Below are positions 42,074 to 57,000 of a stretch of 64,000 nt of DNA, one piece after another; the first letter of the stretch is position 1, and each line of letters opens with the position of its first letter. The translations under genes were made by a program, and so were the position numbers. Below the pieces are notes generated by a model. That model saw only the letters and a list, made by a program, of their open reading frames with translations. It made no database searches and was not told where the DNA came from. This DNA is from Glebionis coronaria (taxonomy: Eukaryota; Streptophyta; Magnoliopsida; Asterales; Asteraceae): the NCBI GenBank assembly GCA_025667525.1, contig JANFOE010000053.1, forward strand, positions 684,501-748,500, in the 5' to 3' direction.

Positions 42074-45000
42074 TCAATTGTCATCATCTTCATAATCATC
42101 GCTAGATAAAACTTCTTGAACATCATTATTAGGGTTCACTTCATCATCATCCGACACTAAATCATCATCATCAACATCACCAATGACGTGTGCAACTACC
42201 TCATCTTCAATATTAATAATATCATCATCAACCGGTGGGGCGTCCACTTCCGTTGGTTGAGTATTTACACTCAAATCCGTAATACCCAAATAAGGCAAAG
42301 CAACAGACAGTGTAAACAGACAGTGTAACATCTGATGAACTGCTACCATGTATAACATCTTCATCGGACTCTGCCACATCTCAATGATAAACCTGTTCGA
42401 CGACCTTCCAATGAAGCGGTCGTCTAGCAAGGTCTTCAAGGTAGAATACTTGTGTTGCTTGTGTCGGGAAAATGTATGGTTATTTTGGTGAAATAGCCTA
42501 TCGGTCAAAATATGATGTATGACTTGCTCAGTGTAAGAACGTCTGTTGCGTTTGGTGCAATTGGTAGGGTTAATTGTGTCAAACCATTTACATCGAAACA
42601 ACAAAACCTTGCGGTTACCGATATAAGTGAGCTCCAGAATTTCTTCGAGTTGACCATAATACATCTCTCCATCAACCCCGGGTGTTGAAACTCCGCTGCA
42701 TTGAGTGGTACGAAGTATATCGCGTTCACGTACCACAAACTTCACACCGTTAACTATGCAAGAGGGGTATGTACATGAACTAATAGGTCCACATGCCAAA
42801 GAGAATAACTCGTCACTACAGCCCACACTCACTTTTTTTTTCACGAGTCTACAAAAATGAGATACAAAAAGGTTTATAAGATGAGGAATAACTCCAAGGT
42901 AATATATCTAATGTATTTACCATGTTATTAAACCACGCAGGAAAACTCGTTTCCACATTATCAGGCGCCTCTCTGCAAAGGTTCATGATATTAGCAAAAT
43001 TCATCGAGAAAGAAGAATTTTCAAAATTATAAAAAAATAGGAAGAAACATACTCGCTATAAGCTGAGATGTCGACTTCGACTTTAGGACTGTTGTTAAGT
43101 ATAAACCACGTAACTGCCTACATGTCGTCATTAGTCATACAAGTTGGTTTGATTCCACCCGTCGGTGTGCATACGGTCCGGAACACCTCAAGTTTATCTG
43201 GTTGTCCAAGCAAATCGTCTTCATTTCTGCCAAGGCGGTTAAATCTCGTCTCGACATCCTTAAGGTAACGCGAACAAAAAGTTAATGCCTCTTCTGCAAC
43301 ATAACCCTCAGCAATGGAACCTTCAGGCTTTGCTTTATTTCGTACATAATTCTTTAGCTTTTTCATGTATCTTTCAAATCGATACATCCACCTGCCGCGA
43401 GTAACGGAACCTAGAATAGCCTCATCGGGTAGATGTATAACCAAATGAGTCATTATGTCGAAAAAAGCAGGAGGAAAGATTTGCTCTAAATTAACCATCA
43501 TAATGATCAATTTGTTTTTAGCTTCTTTCATGTCCTGCACGGTCAAACTTCGAGCACAAAGCTGCTTAAAGAATAAGCAAATGTCGATTATAGGTTTTGC
43601 AACGTCTTTGGGCAAGTATTGTTGCACTCCATAAGGAAGTAACCGATGCATCATTATATGACAGTCATGAGATTTCAAGTTCGTTATATTGTCATCATCA
43701 GCGGTCACTTTTTTCTTGAAGTTGGATCCAAAGCCATCAGGTAGTCTTACTCCTTTAATGAATTTACAAAAAAGTTTTCTTTTTTCTGGAGTGAAAGAGA
43801 ACTTTGGATGAGGCTTATCGAACTTGCCGTTATCTTTTTTAACTAACCACAACTCCTTTCGAACTCCCATTTTTTCCAAGTCTAGCCTTGCCTTTGGCGT
43901 GTCTTTGGATTTGTCGTTCTATAACAGGGTATTCAGTAAAGCCTCAAGGAAATTCTTTTCGATGTGCATGACATCGTAACAGTGTTTTAGTAGAAGAAAG
44001 GGCCAATACTCAAGATCCCAAAAGATAGAACGCTTACTCCAGTTCAATTCAACATCTCGATTATGGGGGCGGTTCTCTTTAAGAATTGGTTTATGTTTCC
44101 CCGGTTTACGTTTAAAGACTTTACTAATCTGCAATTGGATATCAAGTTCTGAAAACTTTCTTGGTTTAGGCTTATTTTCGGGAAAACCGTAGAATTCCTT
44201 GGATTTTTTCCGATCTGGATGATTTGTTCTTAACCATCTTCTGTAACCAACTTAAACGATTTTGCTGTTGATACGCATCGATGGAGTGTCAACATTACAA
44301 GTAGGGCATGCGAGGTACCCTTGCCCAGTCCACCCAGACAAACTACCTCGAGCTGGAAAATCATTGATGGTCCATAAAACCGCCGCTTTCATTTTGAAAT
44401 GAGTACCCGTAGCAGCGTCTTTCGTCCAGACTTCCTCCCATAAATCTTTGAGTTCTTTAATTAGAGGCTGCAAGTAAACATCAATGTCCTTTGCAGCTGA
44501 TTTAGGGCCGGGAATTAACATCGTCAACATTAAAGAAGTTTCTTTCAAACACATCCACGGTGGTGTGTTGTATGTTGTCAATATAACCGGCCACATGCTG
44601 TAAGTTTTGCTCATCACGCCATAAGGATTAAAACCATCAGCAGCCAACCCTAATCGAACGTTTCTAGGGTCACAAGAGAACTCAGGTTTCATCATGTCAA
44701 AATATTTCCATGCTTTGCCGTCACAGGGGTGATTCATTTTACCGTCTTCCTTAGACTGTCCGGTCGCATGCCAAGTCATCCACTTTGCTATGTCTTTTGT
44801 GTTGAACATACGTTGTAGTCTAGGTGTTATCGGAAAGTAACGCACCACCTTGTTGGCAACTAATTGCGTCCCCTTTTTCTTCTTTGGGTTTTTCCATCTG
44901 CTCGCGTTACAGATTGGACAAGTGTGCCTCGCCTTGTTTTCCGGTGATCCCCAATATAAAAAACAATCATTTATACAAGCATGGATCGATTCGTATCCTA

Positions 45001-45649
45001 ACCCGATCTTTTTGTATGTCTTTTTTATTTCATAGTATGAAGACGGGAAATTGTATCCTTTACTAGGGGAACATGCCTTTTGGAGAAGAGCTAGAATTTT
45101 GTTAAACCCGGCATCAGTTATTTTGTGTAAAACCTTGATGTGCGAAATCTCTGATGTAAATTCCAATGTGGTCATATCACAACCCGGGTACAACTTTTGG
45201 GCAGACCTAGCGAGTAACTCTTCAAACTCGTTACTAGGACCCGATGTTTGGGTTGGTTGAGGACCGGTTGTTTGAGTTGGTGGAGTTTGAGAGGGTAGAG
45301 TTTCAGATGGTGGATTTGGAATATTATTTGCAGAAATATCTTCGAAGAACGCATCCATGTGAATTCGATCAGGTGAATGTGGTAATAGTGGAGGTAACGG
45401 AAGAATTGGTTCACCGTGATATATCCAAGTGGTGTAATGTTTGTCAAACCCGAATTTGGATATGTGTGCCTCAAGTTGGCCGAGGGTAACCAACGTTTCA
45501 CGGTTACAACAATGACTACATGGGCAACGGAGCTTTTGTGAGATGGGGTGCAAAAATTTCTCACAATCCTGGATGAATCCAAAAAGACCATCTAAAAACT
45601 CATTGGAATTACGATTGTTTACAGTGGTCCAACTCTTATCAATTGTCAT
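42074..45649 (-). pseudogene. TNP2 transposase of E2 (Transposase_21), multiply disrupted
   Basis: From ATG at 45649, exon 1 runs to 43053, exon 2 is 42972-42921 and exon 3 is 42848-42074. The N-terminal Transpos_assoc domain has a zinc pattern (RCPCSHCC, residues 41-48). A second CPIC pair follows near 244, then the transposase core (GLAADGFNPYGVMS near 334-347; LIPGPKSAAKDIDVYLQPL; WTINDFPARG), DUF4218 (LKSHDCHIMMHRLLP, LPDEAILGSV) and DUF4216 (YYGQLEEILELTYIG). In-frame stops lie at 44252 (TAA), 43919 (TAG), 43118 (TAG) and 42381 (TGA). There is a 9-A run at 42833-42841 that appears one base too long, a frameshift near 42470-42485, and a 13-bp tandem duplication near 42300-42325 that shifts frame. 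This is the catalytic transposase, now dead. Confidence 0.9.
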
Positions 45650-45715
45650 AACTGCGTTGCAAATAAACATACTCAATAAATTATTTTTTTTATACGTAAA
45701 ATGGCATACTAACAA

Positions 45716-46834
<1,119 letters not shown>

Positions 46835-46899
46835 GCCGAAATCAACTAAGCCTAAATCAATTAAGCTTAAATATAATCTGAAATCATAAGCCAAAATAA

Positions 46900-47560
46900 C
46901 CTTTGGTGGTGGTGGTGGCTACTGCTGCCGGTGGTGGTGGCTACTGCTGCTGCCGGTGGTGGTGGCTACTACTGCTGCTGCCGGCGGTGGTGGTTGCTAC
47001 TGCTGCCGCGACGGCAGTGGTGGTGGTGGTGACGGCAATGCTAGGAAATAAAAAATAAACATTAATAATAATTAAACATACACAAATTTAAACAAAATTA
47101 ATAGATTAAAAAAAATCATTTACCTTTATATTTATTTAAAAAAACAAAATTAAACAAAATGTGATGGTGCGGTGGTTGCTGCTGCTGTGACTGGTGGTGG
47201 TCCGGTGGTTGACTGGTGGTGGTTAAACTAGAAAAAACAAACACCTTCTAACAATTAAACTAACAATTAATCAATTAATCATACTAACAATTAAACTACA
47301 AAAATTAATCAAAATTAAAAAAATATATAATTCGAAATCAAATACCTTAACAGGGAAATATATATAAATTCATGGTGATTAAACAATATATAATCCGAAA
47401 TCAAGTGGTGGGTCGAATTGGTGTGCTCGTGTGCAAGTGGTGGTGGGTCGAATTGGTGGTGGTGGTGGGTTGGTGAAGATGAAGATGATAAAGATGGTGA
47501 TGGTGGTGGGTTGGTCGGATTGATGATGATGATGGTGCTCGGTTGCAATTTGTCCCCGTT
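46900..47560 (-). repeat. GGT/CCA trinucleotide-rich leader of E2 transposase unit
   Basis: Clusters of GGTGGTGGTGGCTACTGCTG at 46900-47035, GGTGGTTGCTGCTGCTG at 47170 and GGTGGTGGTGGGTTGG at 47455 are separated by AT-rich spacers, several with GT..AG-like borders on the minus strand. E1 has a similar CAC/TCC-rich leader in the matching place (14700-14960). It is likely untranslated. Confidence 0.5.
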
Positions 47561-47617
47561 TTTTTTTCTATTAACAGTGAATGAGAGAAAGATGAGATAA
47601 GGATAGTATATGAAATT

Positions 47618-47905
47618 GAAGCCTAGGGACGACTTTCCCTTTGTATCTTAGGGACGACTTAGTCGTCCCTAGGTTAATTATAAATACTTTTTTTTCGTTT
47701 ATTAATGAAACTTAGGGACGACTTGGGCAACCTAGGGACGACTAAGTCGTCCCTAGGTGTATACCAGGAAAACTTAAACCCAAAGCGGGTTATTTAAAAT
47801 TTCACCAAAAATTTCAACTTTCCCAAAAAAATTGCTAAGTGTTGGAGGGTTTTTTTAGGGAAGACTTGGTTTGATATTTAGGGACGACTAAGTCGTCCCT
47901 AAGTA
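47618..47905. repeat. E2 internal near-palindromes on the transposase side of the array
   Basis: Copies of the CCTAGGGACGACT/AGTCGTCCCTAGG motif lie at about 47622 (half), 47645, 47708, 47731 and 47877, between the presumed transposase promoter and the array. The E1 counterpart is 14345-14615. Confidence 0.75.
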
Positions 47906-48039
47906 TTTTTCATACATTTAAAATACATTTTACCTTCTATGTCATAAAATTAATAATATAAATTAATAATAAAAGTCAAAATAAATTATTATAATTAATA
48001 TTAAAATATACGTTATACTTAGTTTGTAATAATTAATAA

Positions 48040-51000
48040 CCGATGAGTCGATATGTTACGGTTATACGTTATAGGTTCAACCGATGAGTCGATATGTTAC
48101 GGTTATACGTTATAGGTTCAACCGATGAGTCCATATGCTAGCGTTATACGTTATAGGTTCAACCGATGAGTCCATATGTTACGGTTATACGTTATAGGTT
48201 CAACCGATGAGTCCATATGTTACGGTTATACGTTATAGGTTCAACCGATGAGTCCATATGCTAGGGTTATACGTTATAGGTTCAACCGATGAATCCATAT
48301 GTTACGGTTATACGTTTTAGGTTCAACCGATGAGTCGATATGTTACGGTTATACGTTATAGGTTCAACCAATGAGTCCATATGCTAGGGTTATACGTTAT
48401 AGGTTCAACCGATGAGTCCATATGTTACGGTTATACGTTATAGGTTCAACCGATGAGTCCATATGTTACGGTTATACGTTATAGGTTCAACCGATGAGTC
48501 CATATGCTAGGGTTATACGTTATAGGTTCAACCGATGAATCCATATGTTACGGTTATACGTTATAGGTTCAACCGATGAGTCAATATGTTACGGTTATAC
48601 GTTATAGGTTCAACCGATGAGTCCATATGCTAGGGTTATACGTTATAGGTTCAACCGATGATTCCATATGTTACGGTTATACGTTATAGGTTCAACCGAT
48701 GAGTCCATATGCTAGGGTTATACGTTATAGGTTCAACCGATGAATCCATATGTTACGGTTATACATTATAGGTTCAACCGATGAGTCCATATGTTACGGT
48801 TATACATTATAGGTTCAACCGATGAATCCATATGTTACGGTTATACGTTATAGGTTCAACCGATGAGTCCATATGTTACGGTTATACATTATAGGTTCAA
48901 CCGATGAATCCATATGTTAGGGTTATACGTTATAGGTTCAACCGATGAGTCCATATGTTACGGTTATACATTATAGGTTCAACCGATGAGTCCATATGTT
49001 ACGGTTATACGTAATAGGTTCAACCGATGATTCCATATGTTACGGTTATACGTTATAGGTTCAACCGATGAGTCCATATGTTAGGGTTATACGTTATAGG
49101 TTCAACCGATGATTCCATATGTTACGGTTATACGTTATAGGTTCAACCGATGAGTCCATATGCTAGGGTTATACGTTATAGGTTCAACCGATGAATCCAT
49201 ATGTTACGGTTATATGGTATAGGTTCAACCGATAAGTCGATATGTTACGGTTATACGTTATAGGTTTAACCGATGAGTCCATATGCTAGGGTTATACGTT
49301 ATAGGTTCAACCGATGAGTCCATATGCTAGGGTTATACGTTATAGGTTCAACCGATGAGTCGATATGTTACGGTTATACGTTATAGGTTCAACCGATGAT
49401 TCCATATGTTACGGTTATACGTTATAGGTTCAACCGATGAATCCATATGTTAGGGTTATACGTTATAGGTTCAACCGATGAATCCATATGTTACGGTTAT
49501 ACGTTATAGGTTCAACCGATGATTCCATATGTTACGGTTATACGTTATAGGTTCAACCGATGAGTCCATATGTTAGGGTTATACGTTATAGGTTCAACCG
49601 ATGATTCCATATGTTACGGTTATACGTTATAGGTTCAACCGATGAGTCCATATGCTAGGGTTATACGTTATAGGTTTAACCGATGAATCCATATGTTACG
49701 GTTATACGTTATAGGTTCAACCGATGAGTCGATATGTTACGGTTATACGTTATAAGTTCAACCGATGAGTCTATATGCTAGGGTTATACGTTATAGGTTC
49801 AACCGATGAGTCGATATGTTACGGTTATACGTTATAGGTTCAACCGATGAGTCCATATGTTACGGTTATACGTTATAGGTTCAACCGATGATTCCGTATG
49901 TTACGATTATACGTTATAGGTTCAACCGATGAATCCATATGTTAGGGTTATACGTTATAGGTTCAACCAATGAGTCCATATGTTACGGTTATACGTTATA
50001 GGTTCAACCGATGAATCCATATGTTACGGTTATACGTTATAGGTTCAACCGATGAGACAATATGTTACGGTTATACGTTATAGGTTCAACCGATGAGTCC
50101 ATATGCTAGGGTTATACGTTATAGGTTCAACCGATGATTCCATATGTTACGGTTATACGTTATAGGTTCAACCGATGAGTCCATATGCTAGGGTTATACG
50201 TTATAGGTTCAACCGATGAATCCATATGTTACGGTTATACATTATAGGTTCAATCGATGAGTCCATATGTTACGGTTATACGTTATAGGTTCAACCGATG
50301 AATCCATATGTTACGGTTATACGTTATAGGTTCAACTGATAAGTCGATATGTTACGGTTATACGTTATAGGTTTAACCGATGAGTCCATATGCTAGGGTT
50401 ATACGTTATAGGTTCAACTGATGAGTCCATATGCTAGGGTTATACGTTATAGGTTCAACCGATGAGTCGATATGTTACGGTTATACGTTATAGGTTCAAC
50501 CGATGATTCCATATGTTACGGTTATACGTTATAGGTTCAACCGATGAATCCATATGTTAGGGTTATACGTTATAGGTTCAACCGATGAATCCATATGTTA
50601 CGGTTATACGTTATAGGTTCAACCGATGATTCCATATGTTACGGTTATACGTTATAGGTTCAACCGATGAGTCCATATGTTAGGGTTATACGTTATAGGT
50701 TCAACCGATGATTCCATATGTTACGGTTATACGTTATAGGTTCAACCGATGAGTCCATATGCTAGGGTTATACGTTATAGGTTCAACCGATGAGTCCATA
50801 TGTTACGGTTATACGTTATAGGTTCAACCGATGAGTCCATATGTTACGGTTATACGTAATAGGTTCAACCGATGATTCCATATGTTACGGTTATACGTTA
50901 TAGGTTCAACCGATGAGTCCATATGTTAGGGTTATACGTTATAGGTTCAACCGATGATTCCATATGTTAGGGTTATACGTTATAGGTTCAACCAATGAGT

Positions 51001-54000
51001 CCATATGTTACGGTTATACGTTATAGGTTCAACCGATGAATCCATATGTTACGGTTATACGTTATAGGTTCAACCGATGAGTCAATATGTTACGGTTATA
51101 CGTTATAGGTTCAACCGATGAGTCCATATGCTAGGGTTATACGTTATAGGTTCAACCGATGATTCCATATGTTACGGTTATACGTTATAGGTTCAACCGA
51201 TGAGTCCATATGCTAGGGTTATACGTTATAGGTTCAACCGATGAATCCATATGTTACGGTTATACATTATAGGTTCAACCGATGAGTCCATATGTTACGG
51301 TTATACGTTATAGGTTCAACCGATGAATCCATATGTTACGGTTATACGTTATAGGTTCAACTGATAAGTCGATATGTTACGGTTATACGTTATAGGTTTA
51401 ACCGATGAGTCCATATGCTAGGGTTATACGTTATAGGTTCAACTGATGAGTCCATATGCTAGGGTTATACGTTATAGGTTCAACCGATGAGTCGATATGT
51501 TACGGTTATACGTTATAGGTTCAACCGATGATTCCATATGTTACGGTTATACGTTATAGGTTCAACCGATGAATCCATATGTTAGGGTTATACGTTATAG
51601 GTTCAACCGATGAATCCATATGTTACGGTTATACGTTATAGGTTCAACCGATGATTCCATATGTTACGGTTATACGTTATAGGTTCAACCGATGAATCCA
51701 TATGTTAGGGTTATACGTTATAGGTTCAACCGATGAATCCATATGTTACGGTTATACGTTATAGGTTCAACCAATGAGTCCATATGTTACGGTTATACGT
51801 AATAGGTTCAACCGATGATTCCATATGTTACGGTTATACCTTATAGGTTCAACCGATGAGTCCATATGTTAGAGTTATACGTTATAGGTTCAACCGATGA
51901 TTCCATATGTTACGGTTATACGTTATAGGTTCAACCGATGAGTCCATATGCTAGGGTTATACGTTATAGGTTCAACCGATGAATCCATATGTTACGGTTA
52001 TATGGTATAGGTTTAACCGATAAGTCGATATGTTACGGTTATACGTTATAGGTTTAACCGATGAGTCCATATGCTAGGGTTATACGTTATAGGTTCAACC
52101 GATGAGTCCATATGCTAGGGTTATACGTTATAGGTTCAACCGATGAGTCGATATGTTACGGTTATACGTTATAGGTTCAACCGATGATTCCATATGTTAC
52201 GGTTATACGTTATAGGTTCAACCGATGAATCCATATGTTAGGGTTATACGTTATAGGTTCAACCGATGAATCCATATGTTACGGTTATACGTTATAGGTT
52301 CAACCGATGATTCCATATGTTACGGTTATACGTTATAGGTTCAACCGATGAGTCCATATGTTAGGGTTATACGTTATAGGTTCAACCGATGATTCCATAT
52401 GTTACGGTTATACGTTATAGGTTCAACCGATGAGTCCATATGCTAGGGTTATACGTTATAGGTTTAACCGATGAATCTATATGTTACGGTTATACGTTAT
52501 AGGTTCAACCGATGAGTCGATATGTTACGGTTATACGTTATAAGTTCAACCGATGAGTCTATATGCTAGGGTTATACGTTATAGGTTCAACCGATGAGTC
52601 GATATGTTACGGTTATACGTTATAGGTTCAACCGATGAGTCCATATGTTACGGTTATACGTTATAGGTTCAACCGATGATTCCGTATGTTACGATTATAC
52701 GTTATAGGTTCAACCGATGAATCCATATGTTAGGGTTATACGTTATAGGTTCAACCAATGAGTCCATATGTTACGGTTATACGTTATAGGTTCAACCGAT
52801 GAATCCATATGTTACGGTTATACGTTATAGATTCAACCGATGAGTCAATATGTTACGGTTATACGTTATAGGTTCAACCGATGAGTCCATATGCTAGGGT
52901 TATACGTTATAGGTTCAACCGATGATTCCATATGTTACGGTTATACGTTATAGGTTCAACCGATGAGTCCATATGCTAGGGTTATACGTTATAGGTTCAA
53001 CCGATGAATCCATATGTTACGGTTATACATTATAGGTTCAACCGATGAGTCCATATGTTACGGTTATACGTTATAGGTTCAACCGATGAATCCATATGTT
53101 ACGGTTATACGTTATAGGTTCAACTGATAAGTCGATATGTTACGGTTATACGTTATAGGTTTAACCGATGAGTCCATATGCTAGGGTTATACGTTATAGG
53201 TTCAACTGATGAGTCCATATGCTAGGGTTATACGTTATAGGTTCAACCGATGAGTCGATATGTTACGGTTATACGTTATAGGTTCAACCGATGATTCCAT
53301 ATGTTACGGTTATACGTTATAGGTTCAACCGATGAATCCATATGTTAGGGTTATACGTTATAGGTTCAACCGATGAATCCATATGTTACGGTTATACGTT
53401 ATAGGTTCAACCGATGATTCCATATGTTACGGTTATACGTTATAGGTTCAACCGATGAGTCCATATGTTAGGGTTATACGTTATAGGTTCAACCGATGAT
53501 TCCATATGTTACGGTTATACGTTATAGGTTCAACCGATGAGTCCATATGCTAGGGTTAAACGTTATAGGTTCACCGATGAGTCCATATGTTACGGTTATA
53601 CGTTATAGGTTCAACCGATGAGTCCATATGTTACGGTTATACGTTATAGGTTCAACCGATGAGTCCATATGCTAGGGTTATACGTTATAGGTTCAACCGA
53701 TGAATCCATATGTTACGGTTATACGTTATAGGTTCAACCGATGAGTCAATATGTTACGGTTATACGTTATAGGTTCAACCGATGAGTCCATATGCTAGGG
53801 TTATACGTTATAGGTTCAACCGATGATTGCATATGTTACGGTTATACGTTATAGGTTCAACCGATGAGTCCATATGCTAGGGTTATACGTAATAGGTTCA
53901 ACCGATGAATCCATATGTTACGGTTATACATTATAGGTTCAACCGATGAGTCCATATGTTACGGTTATACGTTATAGGTTCAACCGATGAATCCATATGT

Positions 54001-57000
54001 TACGGTTATACGTTATAGGTTCAACCGATGAGTCCATATGTTACGGTTATACATTATAGGTTCAACCGATGAATCCATATGTTAGGGTTATACGTTATAG
54101 GTTCAACCGATGAGTCCATATGTTACGGTTATACATTATAGGTTCAACCGATGAGTCCATATGTTATGGTTATACGTTATAGGTTCAACCGATGATTCCA
54201 TATGTTACGGTTATACGTTATAGGTTCAACCGATGAGTCCATATGTTAGAGTTATACGTTATAGGTTCAACCGATGATTCCATATGTTACGGTTATACGT
54301 TATAGGTTCAACCGATGAGTCCATATGCTAGGGTTATACGTTATAGGTTCAACCGATGAATCCATATGTTACGGTTATATGGTATAGGTTTAACCGATAA
54401 GTCGATATGTTACGGTTATACGTTATAGGTTTAACCGATGAGTCCATATGCTAGGGTTATACGTTATAGGTTCAACCGATGAGTCCATATGCTAGGGTTA
54501 TACGTTATAGGTTCAACCGATGAGTCGATATGTTACGGTTATACGTTATAGGTTCAACCGATGATTCCATATGTTACGGTTATACGTTATAGGTTCAACC
54601 GATGAATCCATATGTTAGGGTTATACGTTATAGGTTCAACCGATGAATCCATATGTTACGGTTATACGTTATAGGTTCAACCGATGATTCCATATGTTAC
54701 GGTTATACGTTATAGGTTCAACCGATGAGTCCATATGTTAGGGTTATACGTTATAGGTTCAACCGATGATTCCATATGTTACGGTTATACGTTATAGGTT
54801 CAACCGATGAGTCCATATGCTAGGGTTATACGTTATAGGTTTAACCGATGAATCTATATGTTACGGTTATACGTTATAGGTTCAACCGATGAGTCGATAT
54901 GTTACGGTTATACGTTATAAGTTCAACCGATGAGTCTATATGCTAGGGTTATACTTTATAGGTTCAACCGATGAGTCGATATGTTACGGTTATACGTTAT
55001 AGGTTCAACCGATGAGTCCATATGTTACGGTTATACGTTATAGGTTCAACCGATGATTCCGTATGTTACGATTATACGTTATAGGTTCAACCGATGAATC
55101 CATATGTTAGGGTTATACGTTATAGGTTCAACCAATGAGTCCATATGTTACGGTTATACGTTATAGGTTCAACCGATGAATCCATATGTTACGGTTATAC
55201 GTTATAGATTCAACCGATGAGTCAATATGTTACGGTTATACGTTATAGGTTCAACCGATGAGTCCATATGCTAGGGTTATACGTTATAGGTTCAACCGAT
55301 GATTCCATATGTTACGGTTATACGTTATAGGTTCAACCGATGAGTCCATATGCTAGGGTTATACGTTATAGGTTCAACCGATGAATCCATATGTTACGGT
55401 TATACATTATAGGTTCAACCGATGAGTCCATATGTTACGGTTATACGTTATAGGTTCAACCGATGAATCCATATGTTACGGTTATACGTTATAGGTTCAA
55501 CTGATAAGTCGATATGTTACGGTTATACGTTATAGGTTTAACCGATGAGTCCATATGCTAGGGTTATACGTTATAGGTTCAACTGATGAGTCCATATGCT
55601 AGGGTTATACGTTATAGGTTCAACCGATGAGTCGATATGTTACGGTTATACGTTATAGGTTCAACCGATGATTCCATATGTTACGGTTATACGTTATAGG
55701 TTCAACCGATGAATCCATATGTTAGGGTTATACGTTATAGGTTCAACCGATGAATCCATATGTTACGGTTATACGTTATAGGTTCAACCGATGATTCCAT
55801 ATGTTACGGTTATACGTTATAGGTTCAACCGATGAGTCCATATGTTAGGGTTATACGTTATAGGTTCAACCGATGATTCCATATGTTACGGTTATACGTT
55901 ATAGGTTCAACCGATGAGTCCATATGCTAGGGTTACACGTTATAGGTTCACCGATGAGTCCATATGTTACGGTTATACGTTATAGGTTCAACCGATGAGT
56001 CCATATGTTACGGTTATACGTTATAGGTTCAACCGATGAGTCCATATGCTAGGGTTATACGTTATAGGTTCAACCGATGAATCCATATGTTACGGTTATA
56101 CGTTATAGGTTCAACCGATGAGTCAATATGTTACGGTTATACGTTATAGGTTCAACCGATGAGTCCATATGCTAGGGTTATACGTTATAGGTTCAACCGA
56201 TGATTGCATATGTTACGGTTATACGTTATAGGTTCAACCGATGAGTCCATATGCTAGGGTTATACGTAATAGGTTCAACCGATGAATCCATATGTTACGG
56301 TTATACATTATAGGTTCAACCGATGAGTCCATATGTTACGGTTATACGTTATAGGTTCAACCGATGAATCCATATGTTACGGTTATACGTTATAGGTTCA
56401 ACCGATGAGTCCATATGTTACGGTTATACATTATAGGTTCAACCGATGAATCCATATGTTAGGGTTATACGTTATAGGTTCAACCGATGAGTCCATATGT
56501 TACGGTTATACATTATAGGTTCAACCGATGAGTCCATATGTTATGGTTATACGTTATAGGTTCAACCGATGATTCCATATGTTACGGTTATACGTTATAG
56601 GTTCAACCGATGAGTCCATATGTTAGGGTTATACGTTATAGGTTCAACCGATGATTCCATATGTTACGGTTATACGTTATAGGTTCAACCGATGAGTCCA
56701 TATGCTAGGGTTATACGTTATAGGTTCAACCGATGAATCCATATGTTACGGTTATACGTTATAGGTTCAACCGATGAGTCGATATGTTACGGTTATACGT
56801 TATAGGTTCAACCGATGAGTCCATATGCTAGGGTTATACGTTATAGGTTCAACCGATGAGTCCATATGCTAGGGTTATACGTTATAGGTTCAATCGATGA
56901 GTCGATATGTTACGGTTATACGTTATAGGTTCAACCGATGAGTCCATATGCTAGGGTTATACGTTATAGGTTCAACCGATGAGTCGATATGTTACGGTTA

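Noticed and set aside
43118..45715. Several separate proteins in the TNP2 region
   Set aside because: The pieces lie in one continuous frame separated by single stop codons and match consecutive parts of one TNP2 transposase.
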